DNA of 64,000 nt, taken from contig CM059625.1 in NCBI GenBank assembly GCA_030435675.1, forward strand, positions 5,828,001 through 5,892,000, in the 5' to 3' direction. Shown here one piece after another: positions 1-11,347 of the stretch. Position 1 is the stretch's first letter. The number at the start of each line of letters is the position of its first letter. The notes beneath the pieces were generated by a model. It ran no database searches, was not told where the DNA came from, and saw nothing but the letters and a program-made list of their open reading frames with translations. The translations under genes were made by a program, and so were the position numbers. The stretch comes from Steinernema hermaphroditum. Taxonomy: Eukaryota; Nematoda; Chromadorea; Rhabditida; Steinernematidae.

Positions 1-1155
1 CCATTGTCTGCCGCTCTTCTGGGCGGAAACCACGTGAACCTCGTCTATTCCCTACACGCCGCCCTCACTCTCATTCTTGCCTTCGCCTTTCTGATCTTCT
101 ACCGAAACGATCCTCAGCAGCACAAATGGGTGAATGGTCTGGAAATGAATAAGATCGCCTCTGGGAAGATCCAAGTTAGAATGACCTGCTGAACGTTGCC
201 AAAAACTGATTCGTTTCAGAACAATCGAATACTTGAGAAAAGTTTGTGCTCTCTCCTATTCCACTCGATTTCTTCATGGAGCGTCTGGACGGCTGCCGTA
301 GGACATTTCTTCGCCCTCACCATTGTGCTCATGTTCGCGCCTGTTTACCTCTTCACAGTTCTGCAAGTGTCGCGCGACAGAGCGCCAACCGTTGCAATTG
401 TGCCCTTCGTCTTGATGGTTAGTTTACATAGATTATTACCTTTGCAACGGCTTAACGTTAAGCTTATTTCGCACTTCCTCTCGACGGTTATCAACAAATT
501 CTGTAACTGCACAAGTCATACGATCAAGATACGCATTTGCAATTCGATCGCTTTTATTGGAACGGCCACGTTCTTCATCCTGTTGGCCGTTCTACCGCCG
601 TCCGAGAATTTTTATAGCCGGTAAGTAGTCAGCGACGCGTATCATCTCAACGACGTTTAGACTGAGATCAAGGAGAGAGGTGTATGTATTCTCGTTTCAG
701 TTCTGTTTCCTTGCTAACCTTCCTGCTGCTTCCTCTCGGCTTTTCGCAAGCAGGATTCTACCAAAGTTCCGTCATCATAGGCCGCTATTACTCCCAGTTC
801 ATAGTCGCCAATCTCCAAGCCGCCCTTGGATTCGCCTTCGCTGTCGGTCCTTTCGTCGTATTCTTCATCACAAGTGACAAGTACGTGTCAACCTCACTCA
901 TATTCGCAGCGTCGTTCGTTTGCCTTCAGCTCTACAAACCAGTGGAGAATTTGTTTCGTCATCGCCGCAGCAGTGCTCATCATTTGTAACATCGTCTTCT
1001 GCATCTTTGGTAGCGGACGACCGTCGCACTGGGCAGAAGACAGCTGGAACCCCTTTATCACGCATAAGACAGTCGACCGCCATGCTGACAGATCCACCGA
1101 GTGTGGCATCCTCGAGATGCGCACGATTTCCGAGTTTAGAGAGGCCAGAAAGTAG
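1..1155 (+). CDS. SLC17-like major facilitator transporter, 3' part
   Basis: Multi-pass carrier of the nematode-expanded SLC17-like branch of the MFS, presumably moving organic anions or phosphate across a membrane; the substrate cannot be read from sequence. Exons are <1-174, 220-417, 463-620, 701-880 and 930-1155, joined in phase through introns of 45-80 nt (311 codons plus stop visible). Diagnostic pieces are the loop FYRNDPQQH...EMNKIASGK after TM6, then VWTAAVGHFFA (TM7), a LISHFLSTVINK segment equivalent to the family's K/SGxLSDK loop, IFNSIAF-like ICNSIAFIGTATFF, GFYQSSVIIGRYYSQF (TM10-11 region) and the family-typical ending VLIICNIVFCIFGS...W...SWNP. The N-terminal half lies before the window. 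The gene is tail to tail with the next one. Position 1 may be exon or the start of one; the upstream exon is not visible. Confidence 0.85.
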
Positions 1156-1409
1156 CTTCTTCGATTGAGAAGACAGCTCAAAGATGCTTCGATCGGATGT
1201 TCTATCACTGTTTCCGGCAGCTTCGATTTCACTTCGTTTTTCTCTCACATGACGGGTTATTGACTTGAGACAAAGAAATTGATTTATGATAAATGACTTG
1301 AATGCAAAAAAGAGAATGAATCACATATATTTGAATGAATATTTCTCTATCACTGCCACATTGACTTTGCGGTGAGGTTGAAAACGCGTATCATATGCAA
1401 ATTCTTTGT

Positions 1410-1415
1410 AATAAA
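1410..1415 (+). promoter_or_regulatory. Candidate poly(A) signal AATAAA for the SLC17-like gene
   Basis: Canonical AATAAA on the plus strand about 255 nt after the transporter's stop codon, the first such hexamer downstream. It lies inside the 3' flank of the convergent Ly6-type gene, so the two transcripts may overlap. Confidence 0.35.
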
Positions 1416-1501
1416 CAGATGATCCACTTGCTGTCAGGCTCCTTTTTACCTGGGCAAATGTACCACCGAGAAGCTGTGAGTATGTCGTGCAAATCGTTGT
1501 T

Positions 1502-1507
1502 TTTATT
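1502..1507 (-). promoter_or_regulatory. Candidate poly(A) signal AATAAA for the Ly6-type gene
   Basis: TTTATT on the plus strand, i.e. AATAAA on the minus strand, about 70 nt past the stop codon of the Ly6-type gene; position is right for 3' end formation. Confidence 0.45.
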
Positions 1508-1575
1508 CGCTTCATAAAAGTACAATCTTCATGCTCTGACGTTGCAAAAAATAGGCCAATAGTGGACAAAGGCAT

Positions 1576-2184
1576 TCAAATGTGCAACGCGAGGACAAGA
1601 AACAGAAGGACCGAGAAGAGCGAAGTCGACAAGGACATCGACCCATTGCAGAAGTCTTTGTCGTTGCAGTAGCACAGAGACTTAACAGTAGTCACCGCAA
1701 CGCCTGTGTCGTTGTTGCTTGTGTAGCACACGCCGGACTGCATCGGCTTGGGGCTGCTGCTCTGCTCGTTCGGGATCTCTACAGTAGGAGCAACTTCATC
1801 AGGCGACGCGCATCCTTTCGTGAAAGTGTTCCAGTTGTACTTGATACCATTGAACGCGATACGGTAGGTGACTAAACAACCGTCCAATAGCACATACACC
1901 GCCAGCGCCCTACCGGCATTTTTTACGCAGAACTGTCCGTTGTCGCAGGATGACTCTTCTGCTTCTGATTTGCAGCTTCCCTGTTGAGTGACGGCTGTTA
2001 AGTTCAGCTTAACGAGCACTTTGAGCACAGCGTTTGGTATGTAGTCCGATCCGGCACAGCTGTGGCATCGGAGGGCTAAGCGACTCCTCGAAAATGTTAA
2101 TAATGAAAGAACCGTACCGTTTGCCTGTGGGTAGAAAGCGACGACGCCTAGTAGGCCGACTATCAAAGTTAATGCAGACTTCAT
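1576..2184 (-). CDS. Ly6/uPAR-type GPI-anchored surface protein
   Basis: Small secreted three-finger protein predicted to sit on the outer membrane leaflet. Exons 2184-2118 and 2075-1576 are separated by a 42-nt GT-AG intron whose removal keeps frame and puts the signal peptide (MKSALTLIVGLLGVVAFYPQ) directly before the classic first-strand motif ALRCHSC. Ten cysteines follow: CHSC, C-x7-C plus FC near residues 65-80, DGC, KGC, VCY and the signature ending CYCNDKDFCN. The last ~20 residues are hydrophobic (SVLLFLVLALHI) after small residues, as in a GPI-attachment signal. Length 188 aa. An upstream in-frame Met at 2265 exists, but the inner Met at 2184 starts a good signal peptide. Nematode relatives include Ly6-type modulators of ion channels and the HOT family; partner and role here are unknown. 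Confidence 0.75.
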   Translation of the reverse strand: MKSALTLIVGLLGVVAFYPQANGTVLSLLTFSRSRLALRCHSCAGSDYIPNAVLKVLVKLNLTAVTQQGSCKSEAEESSCDNGQFCVKNAGRALAVYVLLDGCLVTYRIAFNGIKYNWNTFTKGCASPDEVAPTVEIPNEQSSSPKPMQSGVCYTSNNDTGVAVTTVKSLCYCNDKDFCNGSMSLSTSLFSVLLFLVLALHI

Positions 2185-2582
2185 GAGGAGATGCTCACAC
2201 GACAGGGAAGCTTGAACTGACTGAGGGAGACGCACTCTGCCCAGAATCTCATTTTGCGTTTCCATGGGTCACGAGCAGCTTCCCGGCAACATCTTATTAG
2301 AAATGCTTTTTTGAAGCGACGGTGTCGAGGCCAAGTGGGACACTTATGTTTCACTGGTTACGTGAGTCTAGCTTACCCAGCATCGGGCACAAGCGTAAGG
2401 TGGCAAAGAAGATGATAAATTACAAAACAATCCGTGTCGCAGTTATCATCGTTGTATTGGCCTGTAAGCGGCACCTCAGACTATGTTTCACTGATAGTGA
2501 CTATAGTTGGAATGGCCCATATTTAGATAGAAATTTGTTCATTTCATAACGAAACACTTGAGATTCGAGGAATCGAATGACA
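2185..2582. other. Intergenic, upstream of Ly6-type gene and downstream of Kv gene
   Basis: About 400 nt that should contain the promoter or trans-splice region of the Ly6-type gene and the 3' end of the Kv distal isoform. I see no further coding sequence; short open frames here lack family features. Confidence 0.5.
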
Positions 2583-5500
2583 CTACAACAATTTGTCCAA
2601 ATTTGTCGGACTCTTCGAATTGTTCGCGTTGCTGCTGCTGTTGTTATTGTTATGTGCATCGTCGTTCACAGTGAAATTGGCCGCTCGTAGGAGCGGATTC
2701 GTCATGAGCGGTCCGAGCACCGGAGAGTGCGAGTTGTGCGTGTGGGCACTGTTGCGGTTGGTGATCGAGTTGAGAAGTGCGGCTGTCGTCGACCGGCCGA
2801 TTGCCGGTTTCAGTTCGTGCGGCTGCAGAACTCGACGGCGCTTCTTCGGCAGTTTTGATCTGAGAGGAATGTTTAAAACATTTTTTAAGAACGATTTTAA
2901 TGATTTGCAGAAAAATGACTGTTGAACGAGATTTTGACCGAACCGACTGACGGGGCATTTCGCGAATAGCTCAACATGAATGAATCAGTTTTCGGCCAGT
3001 TCGCTAAAGAATGAAGTAAAACGAAAGGCGATGACTTTGGTGCAAAAGCCCAACACTTTATTTGAAGTGGCTTATGGACTACTTTCAGTGGTTAAACGTA
3101 ATTAAAACTAATACAACGAAGGAATCAAATAACATATGATAAGTCCAATCATGGTTCTCAGCACCTGAATAGATCTTGGTCCGTTAATCGCTCCACCTCA
3201 GCATTTTTGATCAATGTTCGACTAGGTTTTCTGTCACAATTGTTCTTCTAGATAAACAAACTATTCCCATTGCTGATCTCTCTTTGCTAACATTCTGTTC
3301 CACCCGAACAGATGGCCTCATAGAAAAGCTAGGAACTAACACCTAGTGGGAACCAAAAAAGTACCTCATTATGCACCAAAAGCCACACAGTAAAAGGCTA
3401 CCTATACTCCTTTTAAACGCGAGCAAACTGTAAAGTTAGCTAAGACTATAATCTGGAATTCCTTTCTTCAAAGTTTATGCAAGTTTTTACTTGATAAAGG
3501 ACCAGAAAAAGCGTTAATACCTGGCTTGAGCATGCGAGTAGAACATCGCAAAGTTTGATACTATGACGGGGACGGGCAGCGCGATGGTCAGGACGCCCAT
3601 GAGGGCGCACACCGAACCGACTAGCATGCCGAGGTATGTTTTCGGAACCATATCGCCGAATCCTATTGTACACATGGTGATAATCGCCCACCACAGTCCG
3701 ACCGGGATCGACTCAAACTGATTGTCTGGGTTTGGCTCGACCCGCTCAGCGTAGTAAACAAGTGCCGCGAAAATGACAATTCCGAGAAGGACAAAGAATA
3801 CAAGTAATAACAATTCCTAAAGGAGTGCATAGTGTTGAGTGAGCCAGAACATTTCCATTACCTGAGCTGATGCTTTGAATGTTTGTATTAGAATTTTAAG
3901 ACCCGACGAGTGCTGGGTTAACTTGAACAGACGCAGTATACCAATAATATTAAAGAATTCGACGGTATCGCGGTTTGGCCCAGTGAGTGTTGAGTCGAGG
4001 AACCAGTCAATGTAGAAGGAGATCGTTGCGATAAAATCGATGATGTGTACCGGTTTGCGGATGAACTTGTGCATGTTAGGACATAGCAAGAAGCGGATGA
4101 GCAGTTCAACAGTGAACCACGCATTGCAGATCAGTTCCAGATAGAAGAATCCGGGGTGGGGCCTAAATAAACCATTACGCTCTCTTCAGAAGACCTTATA
4201 AGGCAATTAGTGCTTTCAAAAAGGAGTGTAAACAACGCCACTTACCTCGTTGACGTTTTCACAAGATCCATTGCGCTTAGACTGCTGTTGCTGGTGCCGC
4301 CGAGGCTCCGTTCTTGAATTCCGATGTCGGGTAGTCGGAGATTCGGATGAGTTTTTAGGCAGAAGCACAGAATCGACGTGATTACGAAGAAGATCTCGAT
4401 CACCGAGATTATCTAAATTCGAAGAATGAGTTCGGCGAAAGCAGAAAATAAGCGATAATTTAATGAATAAAAGGAATTTAAAGGGATCGGGAGATGCATC
4501 AGGGTGCAAGGCAATGTGTCGGGGGTGAGTTCGTGTGTCGGCTAATATGAGACGCGAGCAACGACACAACAGCTGATTACGGTAGTCTAAAGCGAAATGC
4601 AAAGGCGAAGTCGATGCAGTGGCTGACGACGGTTAAATCGTTCGACGTTCCAGCATGCAGAAGTGTTAACGGTCGCTTAACCGAGCGAAGAGGAGAAACA
4701 CACACGGAGACACTTTGGAGGAACGGCATTATGCATCCCCTGTGAAACTGTGTTTTCTCTGCGTGTCTTAAATTCCTGCATTCCTAAGGTTTCCTCTTTT
4801 GGCTGTTCTCGCTAAAATGTGTCTCTCTGTCTCTACGACGACGGTTTTACAGCAGAAAACGTTTTTTGTCATCTGTTGTGCAACCGTTGTGTGCGTTCTT
4901 GTTTCCGGAGCCGAAGAAGGACGGTAGATGTGAGTGACTTGACTTCGGTTGCAGGGAGTTGCCGGCTTGCACGGTGAGAAGGTTGCCCGCAACCAAACTG
5001 TTCGACTTCTTCCGGTGCTTCATCGTTTTTACGCCATGGACAGGCTTAACTTCGTGAGCCTGAAACAAAGTAACCTCTTAAGAATTACCGTGCTTGAAAA
5101 TTATGAAAATGATCTGGTATTGGGTGACACGATAACTAGCAGAGCAGAAAGTCGACCTCTTACCTGAAGAACGCGTCTCCTTTTCTTCGGCAACTTCCCT
5201 CTGGCTTGCGTATGTGAGTACAAATTGGAGAAGTTGGCGACAATAACAGGAACTGGTAGGGCAATGGTGAGAACTCCCATGAGCGCACAGAGTGATCCAA
5301 CCAGCATTCCAAGATATGTTTTCGGCACCATATCGCCAAACCCAATAGTACACATCGTGATTATCGCCCTAAATCTTATAAGCAGAGAGCCAGTGCGACG
5401 TTCCGTACCACCAGAGTCCGGCCGGAATGGAAGTGAATTGATTTTCAGGATTCGGTTCTATGCGTTCCGCGTAGTAGACAAGTGCAGCGAAGATGACTAT

Positions 5501-7639
5501 TGCCAGAACGACGAAGAAGACAAGGAGAAGAAGTTCTTGTGCCGAAGCCTGCAAATGTTTCCTTCATGTTTAAAAGGGTTCTAGAAGGATTCGTGAACAG
5601 TTCATGCCATTGTACTTTATCCTCCCAAAACAAGCCAGATAAAGCCGATGTTTCTCTAGTGTCTTTTTAACATACGAAGCAGGAAACAGGTCTCACCTTG
5701 AAAGTCTGTATGAGAATTTTGAGGCCCGAGAAGTGCTGTGTCAACTTGAATAATCTCAGAACGCAGACGATCGATAGGAAATCAATTGTGTCTGGTGAGG
5801 CTGAAAGCTTCGATTATGACTTTCGGCTTTCTTCTCTTGACTGTACCGCTATCCGACAAGACATCATTCGTGATCCAGTCGAGATAAAACGAACCAGTGG
5901 CAACCACATCGATTATGGTGATTGGAGATTTCAAAAATCGACGCAATGAGGGCGCAAAACAAAAACGAGCTAGCTGAAATGGAACCTGCCCTTCGGTGCT
6001 GAAATAGCCTTTACATACAAATTCTAAAGTGAAATAGACGTTGCAGATAAGATCGACGTAAAAGAAGGCAGGATACGGTGTCGTGTACTGCTTGAAAGCG
6101 GCTATCGATTTGCCGAAGCCGAACTGTCCCGTTCGTTGGTCATAGCGGACCCCGTAAGAAACTAAAGTTTGTGGTCTTTAACCAGAGTAACGGTTTTTTT
6201 CTTCGGAATAGTAAGTCAAAGGCATTTTTGGCACCCATGAAAGTCGTTCTTATCAAAAGATGGAAAAATTTCTACTTCTTGGTGTTGTCAGATGATTCCT
6301 TCCGGATATAATTCCTTTTGGATTTGGATTCATCCCCACAATGGAAAAACGAATGCATTAGGCAAGAATAACGTGCGTAATTTGCATTCCCCAATGTGCA
6401 TTTGGTTCCATTTTGAGCAGAATTTCCTTGTTTTATGAGAATGGATGCGAGACGCCGTGCCGCAACACAAACAAATCTCTCGCTTCGCGGATTGAAGCGA
6501 ACCGCAAACAATCAGATAATTCGTTTACGAGCAAATACTCCAAGGAACCTAATTTCCGAAATGGATTCTCGAAACATGCACGCACTCAGCGTTGAAACTT
6601 GATCTAATCGCTTTTAGAAGAAGCAGACGAATGGACATGAACGTACCTGTAAGTGAAGGAATACGGAAAGACGGATGAGTTTTCAGAACGAAAGACACAA
6701 TGTTTGCGATCACGAAAAATACAGAACAGCATGAAATTATCTAAACGAGGTTATAACTATTACAATGGGAAGTGTCTTTGATGTAGTCTTGTTCACGCCT
6801 TCTGCTTCCTGCACTGCTCAAAACTTACCATCACCGAAACGATCGCTGTATGCATACGGAGAGATTTGTTAGTTTTGTGTTAAAATGCCGAATTTGTGAT
6901 GAGTAGCGTGAGAGCGACATGCAAAAAGCGAAAAGCCGTGCGAACGAATGATAATTTGGGAGATTCGAGGAAGGGAACCGAAGCAGGACCGGAAGCCTCG
7001 AGTTAGAGCGGGGCACGGCGAGCGACACTTGGCACCTACCCGGGCGTACTGTGACGACCACGGCTCGTCGAAAAGGGCCCAGAGACGCGGTTTCAGCCTC
7101 TGCCATCGGGAGAGTGTTCCTTGGTAGTAGTCGTCTTCCCATCCGAACTTCTTCGCGATCTCCTCCTGCGTCGGTGGCTCCGCATCGAGATCAAGGCTTT
7201 CGATGACTGCGAGGGTCTCTTGTGTATCTCGGTGCTGTGTGTAGGTCATCCAACAGCACGGCTCCACTTGATTTGCATCGAGACCCCAAAATTCAAGTTC
7301 CTCCTCGAACAACGGACCACAGACGTTGGTGGGGTAATGAAGTTTTCCTAAAAAAAATTGGTCCATTTTTATGGCGACCTTCTCCTTCACACCTGTTCGG
7401 TAATAATTCAAAATCATCGCGAACACCCCGGGGTGTCTGTCAAAGAAGTACTCATTGAGTACGGGATCATAGTTCGCCAGGTTCGTCGTTAATCTGGACA
7501 GTTGTGATTAATTGTGCCCGTCGCACACCCTCACCACCCACCTGGACAGTCGAGTGGCCGGAATCTTCTTGAGAATATGTGCGTACGTCTCATGCCGTAT
7601 CCCTCCGACATTCAAGATGACGCGGTGCTCGGAGTCCAT
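2583..7639 (-). CDS. Shaw (Kv3)-class voltage-gated K+ channel, isoform using the distal S1-S6 cassette
   Basis: Plasma-membrane K+ channel subunit. Common exons 7639-7542 (acceptor at 7646-7647), 7493-7393 and 7347-7040 encode the T1 tetramerisation domain (169 aa, [12 protein letters not shown]...[10 protein letters not shown]) with the HX5CX20CC zinc signature of non-Shaker channels. Distal cassette exons are 4412-4246 (S1), 4162-3862 (S2-S4), 3816-3521 (S5-pore-S6) and 2859-2583 (tail). Total 515 aa. Rough residues: S2 230-250, S3 263-279, S4 300-317 ([13 protein letters not shown]), S5 326-346, filter TIGFGD 375-380, S6 gate PVP 406-408. The tail carries the Shaw-family [11 protein letters not shown] block and an Asn/Ser-rich end. 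S1 begins in phase 0, exactly the phase in which the T1 exon ends ([13 protein letters not shown]). To use this cassette, splicing must jump over the whole proximal cassette. Odd points: GFG instead of GYG in the filter, and Gln at one S4 Arg position. Relatives in worms are EGL-36 and the SHW channels. Confidence 0.85.
4413..4846. other. Spacer between the two Kv cassettes
   Basis: 434 nt between the proximal terminal exon and the distal S1 exon. Read on the minus strand it shows no T1-domain coding sequence and no canonical AATAAA, only a short CT-rich part and short open frames. It could hold a second promoter, but nothing proves this. Confidence 0.5.
4847..7639 (-). CDS. Same Shaw-class K+ channel, isoform using the proximal S1-S6 cassette
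   Basis: Uses the same T1 exons (7639-7542, 7493-7393, 7347-7040), then 6740-6647 (S1), 6161-6019, 5973-5847, 5791-5697 (S4), 5548-5409 (S5), 5368-5164 (filter and S6) and 5059-4847 (tail, stop). Every junction keeps phase; the product is 507 aa. Join with T1 reads [13 protein letters not shown]. Helix signatures: [13 protein letters not shown] (S2), [16 protein letters not shown] (S3), [20 protein letters not shown] (S4), [21 protein letters not shown] (S5), [13 protein letters not shown] (pore), PVPVIVANF (S6). It has more introns than the distal cassette, a longer S1-S2 linker ([18 protein letters not shown]) and a different Ser/His-rich tail after the shared [10 protein letters not shown]. 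The intron split and protein divergence show that the duplication is old. A single functional gene with alternative 3' modules is my inference; a separate gene would need its own T1 exons, and none are visible between the cassettes. Confidence 0.88.
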
Positions 7640-7645
7640 CCACGA

Positions 7646-10600
7646 CTAAAGTCAAACATTAAATAACTCAATTAGTTTTTTTACGTCGCAATTGAGTGAT
7701 TTGACTAGAATGCGAGGAGACGGAAGAAGAAAAGCCCGAATACCCTTGAGCTAAAGACCCAGTAGGGTCAACCGAAATTGAGCCATTCAGCTCAGCCAGC
7801 CTAAAGGGCCAGCTTTCGTGCACAACTACCGAAAGACAACTCAATAAAACATAATTTCTCTCTTGTTCCCGCGATGACGGAGGGAAGGAAGTAATTAGAA
7901 CAGGACCTCTTATGTGGGTCTCGACCCTCCGAATCGCTTTGGTTAAGATTACTCGGCGAACGCAACCACGAAGCGGGTAAAGGAAAGGAACACGCTGCTG
8001 CAAGTCGGATTCAATGAACTGTGAAATCGTGGTGTGTCCTAAGGGAAAGAGCGGTAGAGCTGCACGGTGCACTTAATGCGGAAGGCCCTAAGCTGCGGCA
8101 GCAAGACTGAGTGCCTTTAAGGGACGGGTCGGCGAAGAGCAGTACGCTTAGCCCGCTGTCCCCTTCACGTCCATAAATCCAATTTTTCAACTATGTAAGT
8201 TATAATATGATGTTCACAGTGGGTTCAAAGGGGAGCAAAGCAAGAGTAGTGCGCCAAAAATCATAAAAGTTTTTGCATATGCTCGACAAAAATGGAAATC
8301 GCTATCCGGTCGGTAATACGTTTATGAGCCCTTAGGCGTGCACTTCCACCGCGCGGAATCTGTTGTTATTCCGCCGATTGACTTTGGCGGATTTACGATG
8401 TGAGAGAACGACCGTCTCTACACTTGTTTTGAGAGATAAATTGGGTCTACGAGTGATTTAGAGGTAACCGATCTTAACAGAACACGAAATCCGACTCCTC
8501 AACCGAGGAGACGAGCGGTGCGGGAGCGCGAAGACAACTGTGTGTGGTGGGCAAAATAAGTCCTATTCGCATCAAGAGGACACGCAGATTCTAATTTATT
8601 CGTTGTTGCTCCGTGGTACCAACTACGTCGTTGGACCACGAGTTGCAAAACAAAGCAACAACAACCTAAATAAGGAGAATTAGTGTGTTAATGGAAATTA
8701 CGTCGCGTCGCCAGAGCAGCGATGCGTGACCTTTAAAGCCAGGTTCTTTTGAGGGTTAGGTTTGTCAGGACACATCAGGACTCCGCTGCACTCAGCGGTC
8801 ATGAAAAGCTTTGAGGAATATAAGTGCACGCTTATCCATCATTTGGCGAAGACGGCCACAAAGTCCAACGCGGGTTTGAGGGTATCACGAACGACGCTTA
8901 TTGCATAAAAATTAGTGCATACCATGGTGTGCAAGATACGTGAACGCCGTGAACTCTGCGGCAGAAGCAAAGGCGAACCGGGGAAACAGGAAAGCGGGTC
9001 GGAGTGATGGAGGGAAAGAGCAATTGGCGCTCAATCACAGAGCGATCCTCTTCTCGAGAAGATAATCTGCGAAACGGCGGCCCTGCCCGCTCTCCCAAAA
9101 TTGTGTGAGACAATCGCTAATTGAGTTTTAAAAGGCACTTTTCGGGCTTAAAAACAGTCGTGGATCTTAAGGATTCACGGCGCCTCCGATATCTTCAAGT
9201 GGCCCATATAGGCTTTTTGCGCGGAAACCTCATTTAGGCTAAGAGAAAGAACGAGATGCACGAGGGCCAACTCGTATGGATGGCTCGCATCACTTAAGGC
9301 TATCGCGCTGTACAGAACGACGCCTACCCAACATACCTTCGGTTCTATCATACTCGTTTTGGTGTGAAAAAAGGCTGACATCAACACAAACACTTACTGG
9401 CGCGTGCGTCCGCACTTAGGGGTCGTACGATAACGTTGTCATAGAAATGGCTATGATTTATTCAGGAGCATAATAAGGGCTGCGAGCTGTGCGCGCCATG
9501 CCCTGAACGAAGGCAAATTAATCGACTCTTCCACCAGGCTCATTCAAATGTAGAATCAGCAAATCGAGACGTCGACCATTTAAGGATGCGCTGGGCCGAA
9601 GAAAAAATTGGCTCATTACCGCTCGCTAACACGACGCATGACGCGTCTACGGTCCCAGGCGGCAGCACCTATTACATGCTTCTTGGTAAAAAGACTTCCT
9701 GGACGCTTGGGGATGACCAAAACTCCCTCTGAGGACGTTGAGCGCAAATTAAGAGTTGGGACAACGGCAGCGTGCACGCCTACCGTCAAACAAACGATTC
9801 GAAACAAGTGGTTTAAGGGGTGGTAGTGGTCTGAGAATTTGTAGCCATCATAATAAAAGTAATTAAAAGAGTCATATATCTGGAAAGTGCTCCGACAAGT
9901 CGGACGGCGCAAACAAGCCAAGGTAGATGGAGTTTGTGTGAACGCCGTGTTCAGTTACCGTTTTCCGGCTGGAGTCGTTCGTCAGTCCGTCGGTGATCAT
10001 GGAGGAGCTCTTCCGAATGTTGTCGATCGGACTCGTGCTGTTCAGCATGTCTTCAATGAGCATACTCTGGCCGTCTGCAACAGGGCAATTATTTAATCAG
10101 CTCTTATGGTCATAGCCGAACAGACGGGACTCTCGACGAGAATTATGAGCGTTCCGGAACTCGCGAAGATTTATGGACAAAAAAAACGAGTTGAAGGCAC
10201 GAATGTTTCACTTTTTGGGTCGGATTAAAAGGGCGCCGAAATATTTATGACGCTATCGGTCCAATTCGGCGTCACAATTGCAGTTCCGATTTTCGAACAC
10301 ATTTCAGCCCACAGGCGGTGCAAAGTGCCACAACCGCCACCTGTTTTCGGCGAATAAATTATCGCGATTGTAAATGTTTCAAAATAGAACAGGTGTAGTA
10401 TGCGTTGCAACGTTGTTCTACTTCAAAAGTGACCGACACACTCTTACGCAGTTTAAACCAGGAAGTGATGAAAAGGGTCACAATCAAATTGACGTGCCGT
10501 TCTTATGGGAACCGAGTGTTGTGCTCCACTAAGTCTGGGAGCAACCCTAAATGTGAAGGGTCGCCGTCCTGAAGCCGAACTTTAATGGGCACACACAAAA

Positions 10601-11347
10601 TGTTTTTGAGAATATTACTAGAATATTCCATGCTTGTACTTATGACTTGAATGTTATGAGCTTGATATATTTTTGAACTGACCCTATATGGTGCCGAAAT
10701 ATTTTGTATGAACAATGTTTACATGACGGGCTGATCGGGCTGAAAACGGGTCATTTACTTCAGGGATGATTGTGGGAATAAGCGGCCTTAAGGGAACGCT
10801 TAAAGTATGCTAAGATTAGGATGAACCTTGGCACAGTAATAGTACTTCGAGTGTGTATTATTCCTGCAAAATTACAAAATATGAGCGTCCCGCAGGAATA
10901 CTACGTATTTTGAAAAGGGCATGTTCTCGTTGCTCACCGTAAACATACCTGTTTCCCATGGTGAATCCCTAACCACCCATTATATACTTGAACAGCTAGA
11001 TGCGTTTTAAAAAGTGTTCATGCGCACTTCCTAGAGAAGTGGCCTGGCAGATCAGGATACGAATACCCAATGTTCCTCAACTATGCAGTGGGTGACTTGT
11101 GAATCACCTGTGAGAAACGAATGTCAGTGAGAAAGGATGACATGTTGTTTTTAGCATCCCTTATTATGTCTATGGGCCACTAATATTTTGCAGGAATGAC
11201 ACACCTCCGAAGTACTATTAGAATGGAAATTTCATCAAAATCATAGAATGCCATGTTTGAACTTTCCCTTGTAATTGGACTAACCGCTATATTGGATTGG
11301 GATGTTTTCTTGTTTTTTTTTCTGCCTAAAGATATAGGATTGCAAAG
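7646..11347. other. Gene-poor region upstream of the Kv gene
   Basis: 3.7 kb with no exon I can tie to a family. A 134-codon minus-strand frame (7668-8072) directly upstream of the Kv first exon lacks domains and has no convincing splice to it. This interval should contain the Kv promoter. Open frames near 9.6-10.1 kb on both strands look like mirror-image noise. Confidence 0.45.

Larger units (their letters stand above)
1156..1575. other. Convergent 3' intergenic region
   Basis: 420 nt between two convergent stop codons. It holds the two candidate poly(A) hexamers listed separately. An 84-codon open frame on the minus strand directly after the Ly6 stop has no recognisable domain and is best read as 3' UTR. 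Confidence 0.6.

Noticed and set aside
1321..1575. 84-codon minus-strand frame after the Ly6 stop codon
   Set aside because: Contains the poly(A) signal position and lacks features; read as 3' UTR.
6835..6855. A 17-nt candidate exon (CGATCGTTTCGGTGATG, -) between the Kv T1 exon and proximal S1 exon
   Set aside because: It has splice-like borders but its length breaks frame with the phase-0 T1 donor; direct T1-to-S1 joining aligns perfectly with Shaw channels.
7668..8072. 134-codon minus-strand frame upstream of the Kv start
   Set aside because: No domain, no donor joining it to the T1 exon in phase, and the Met at 7639 starts at the normal position for the family.
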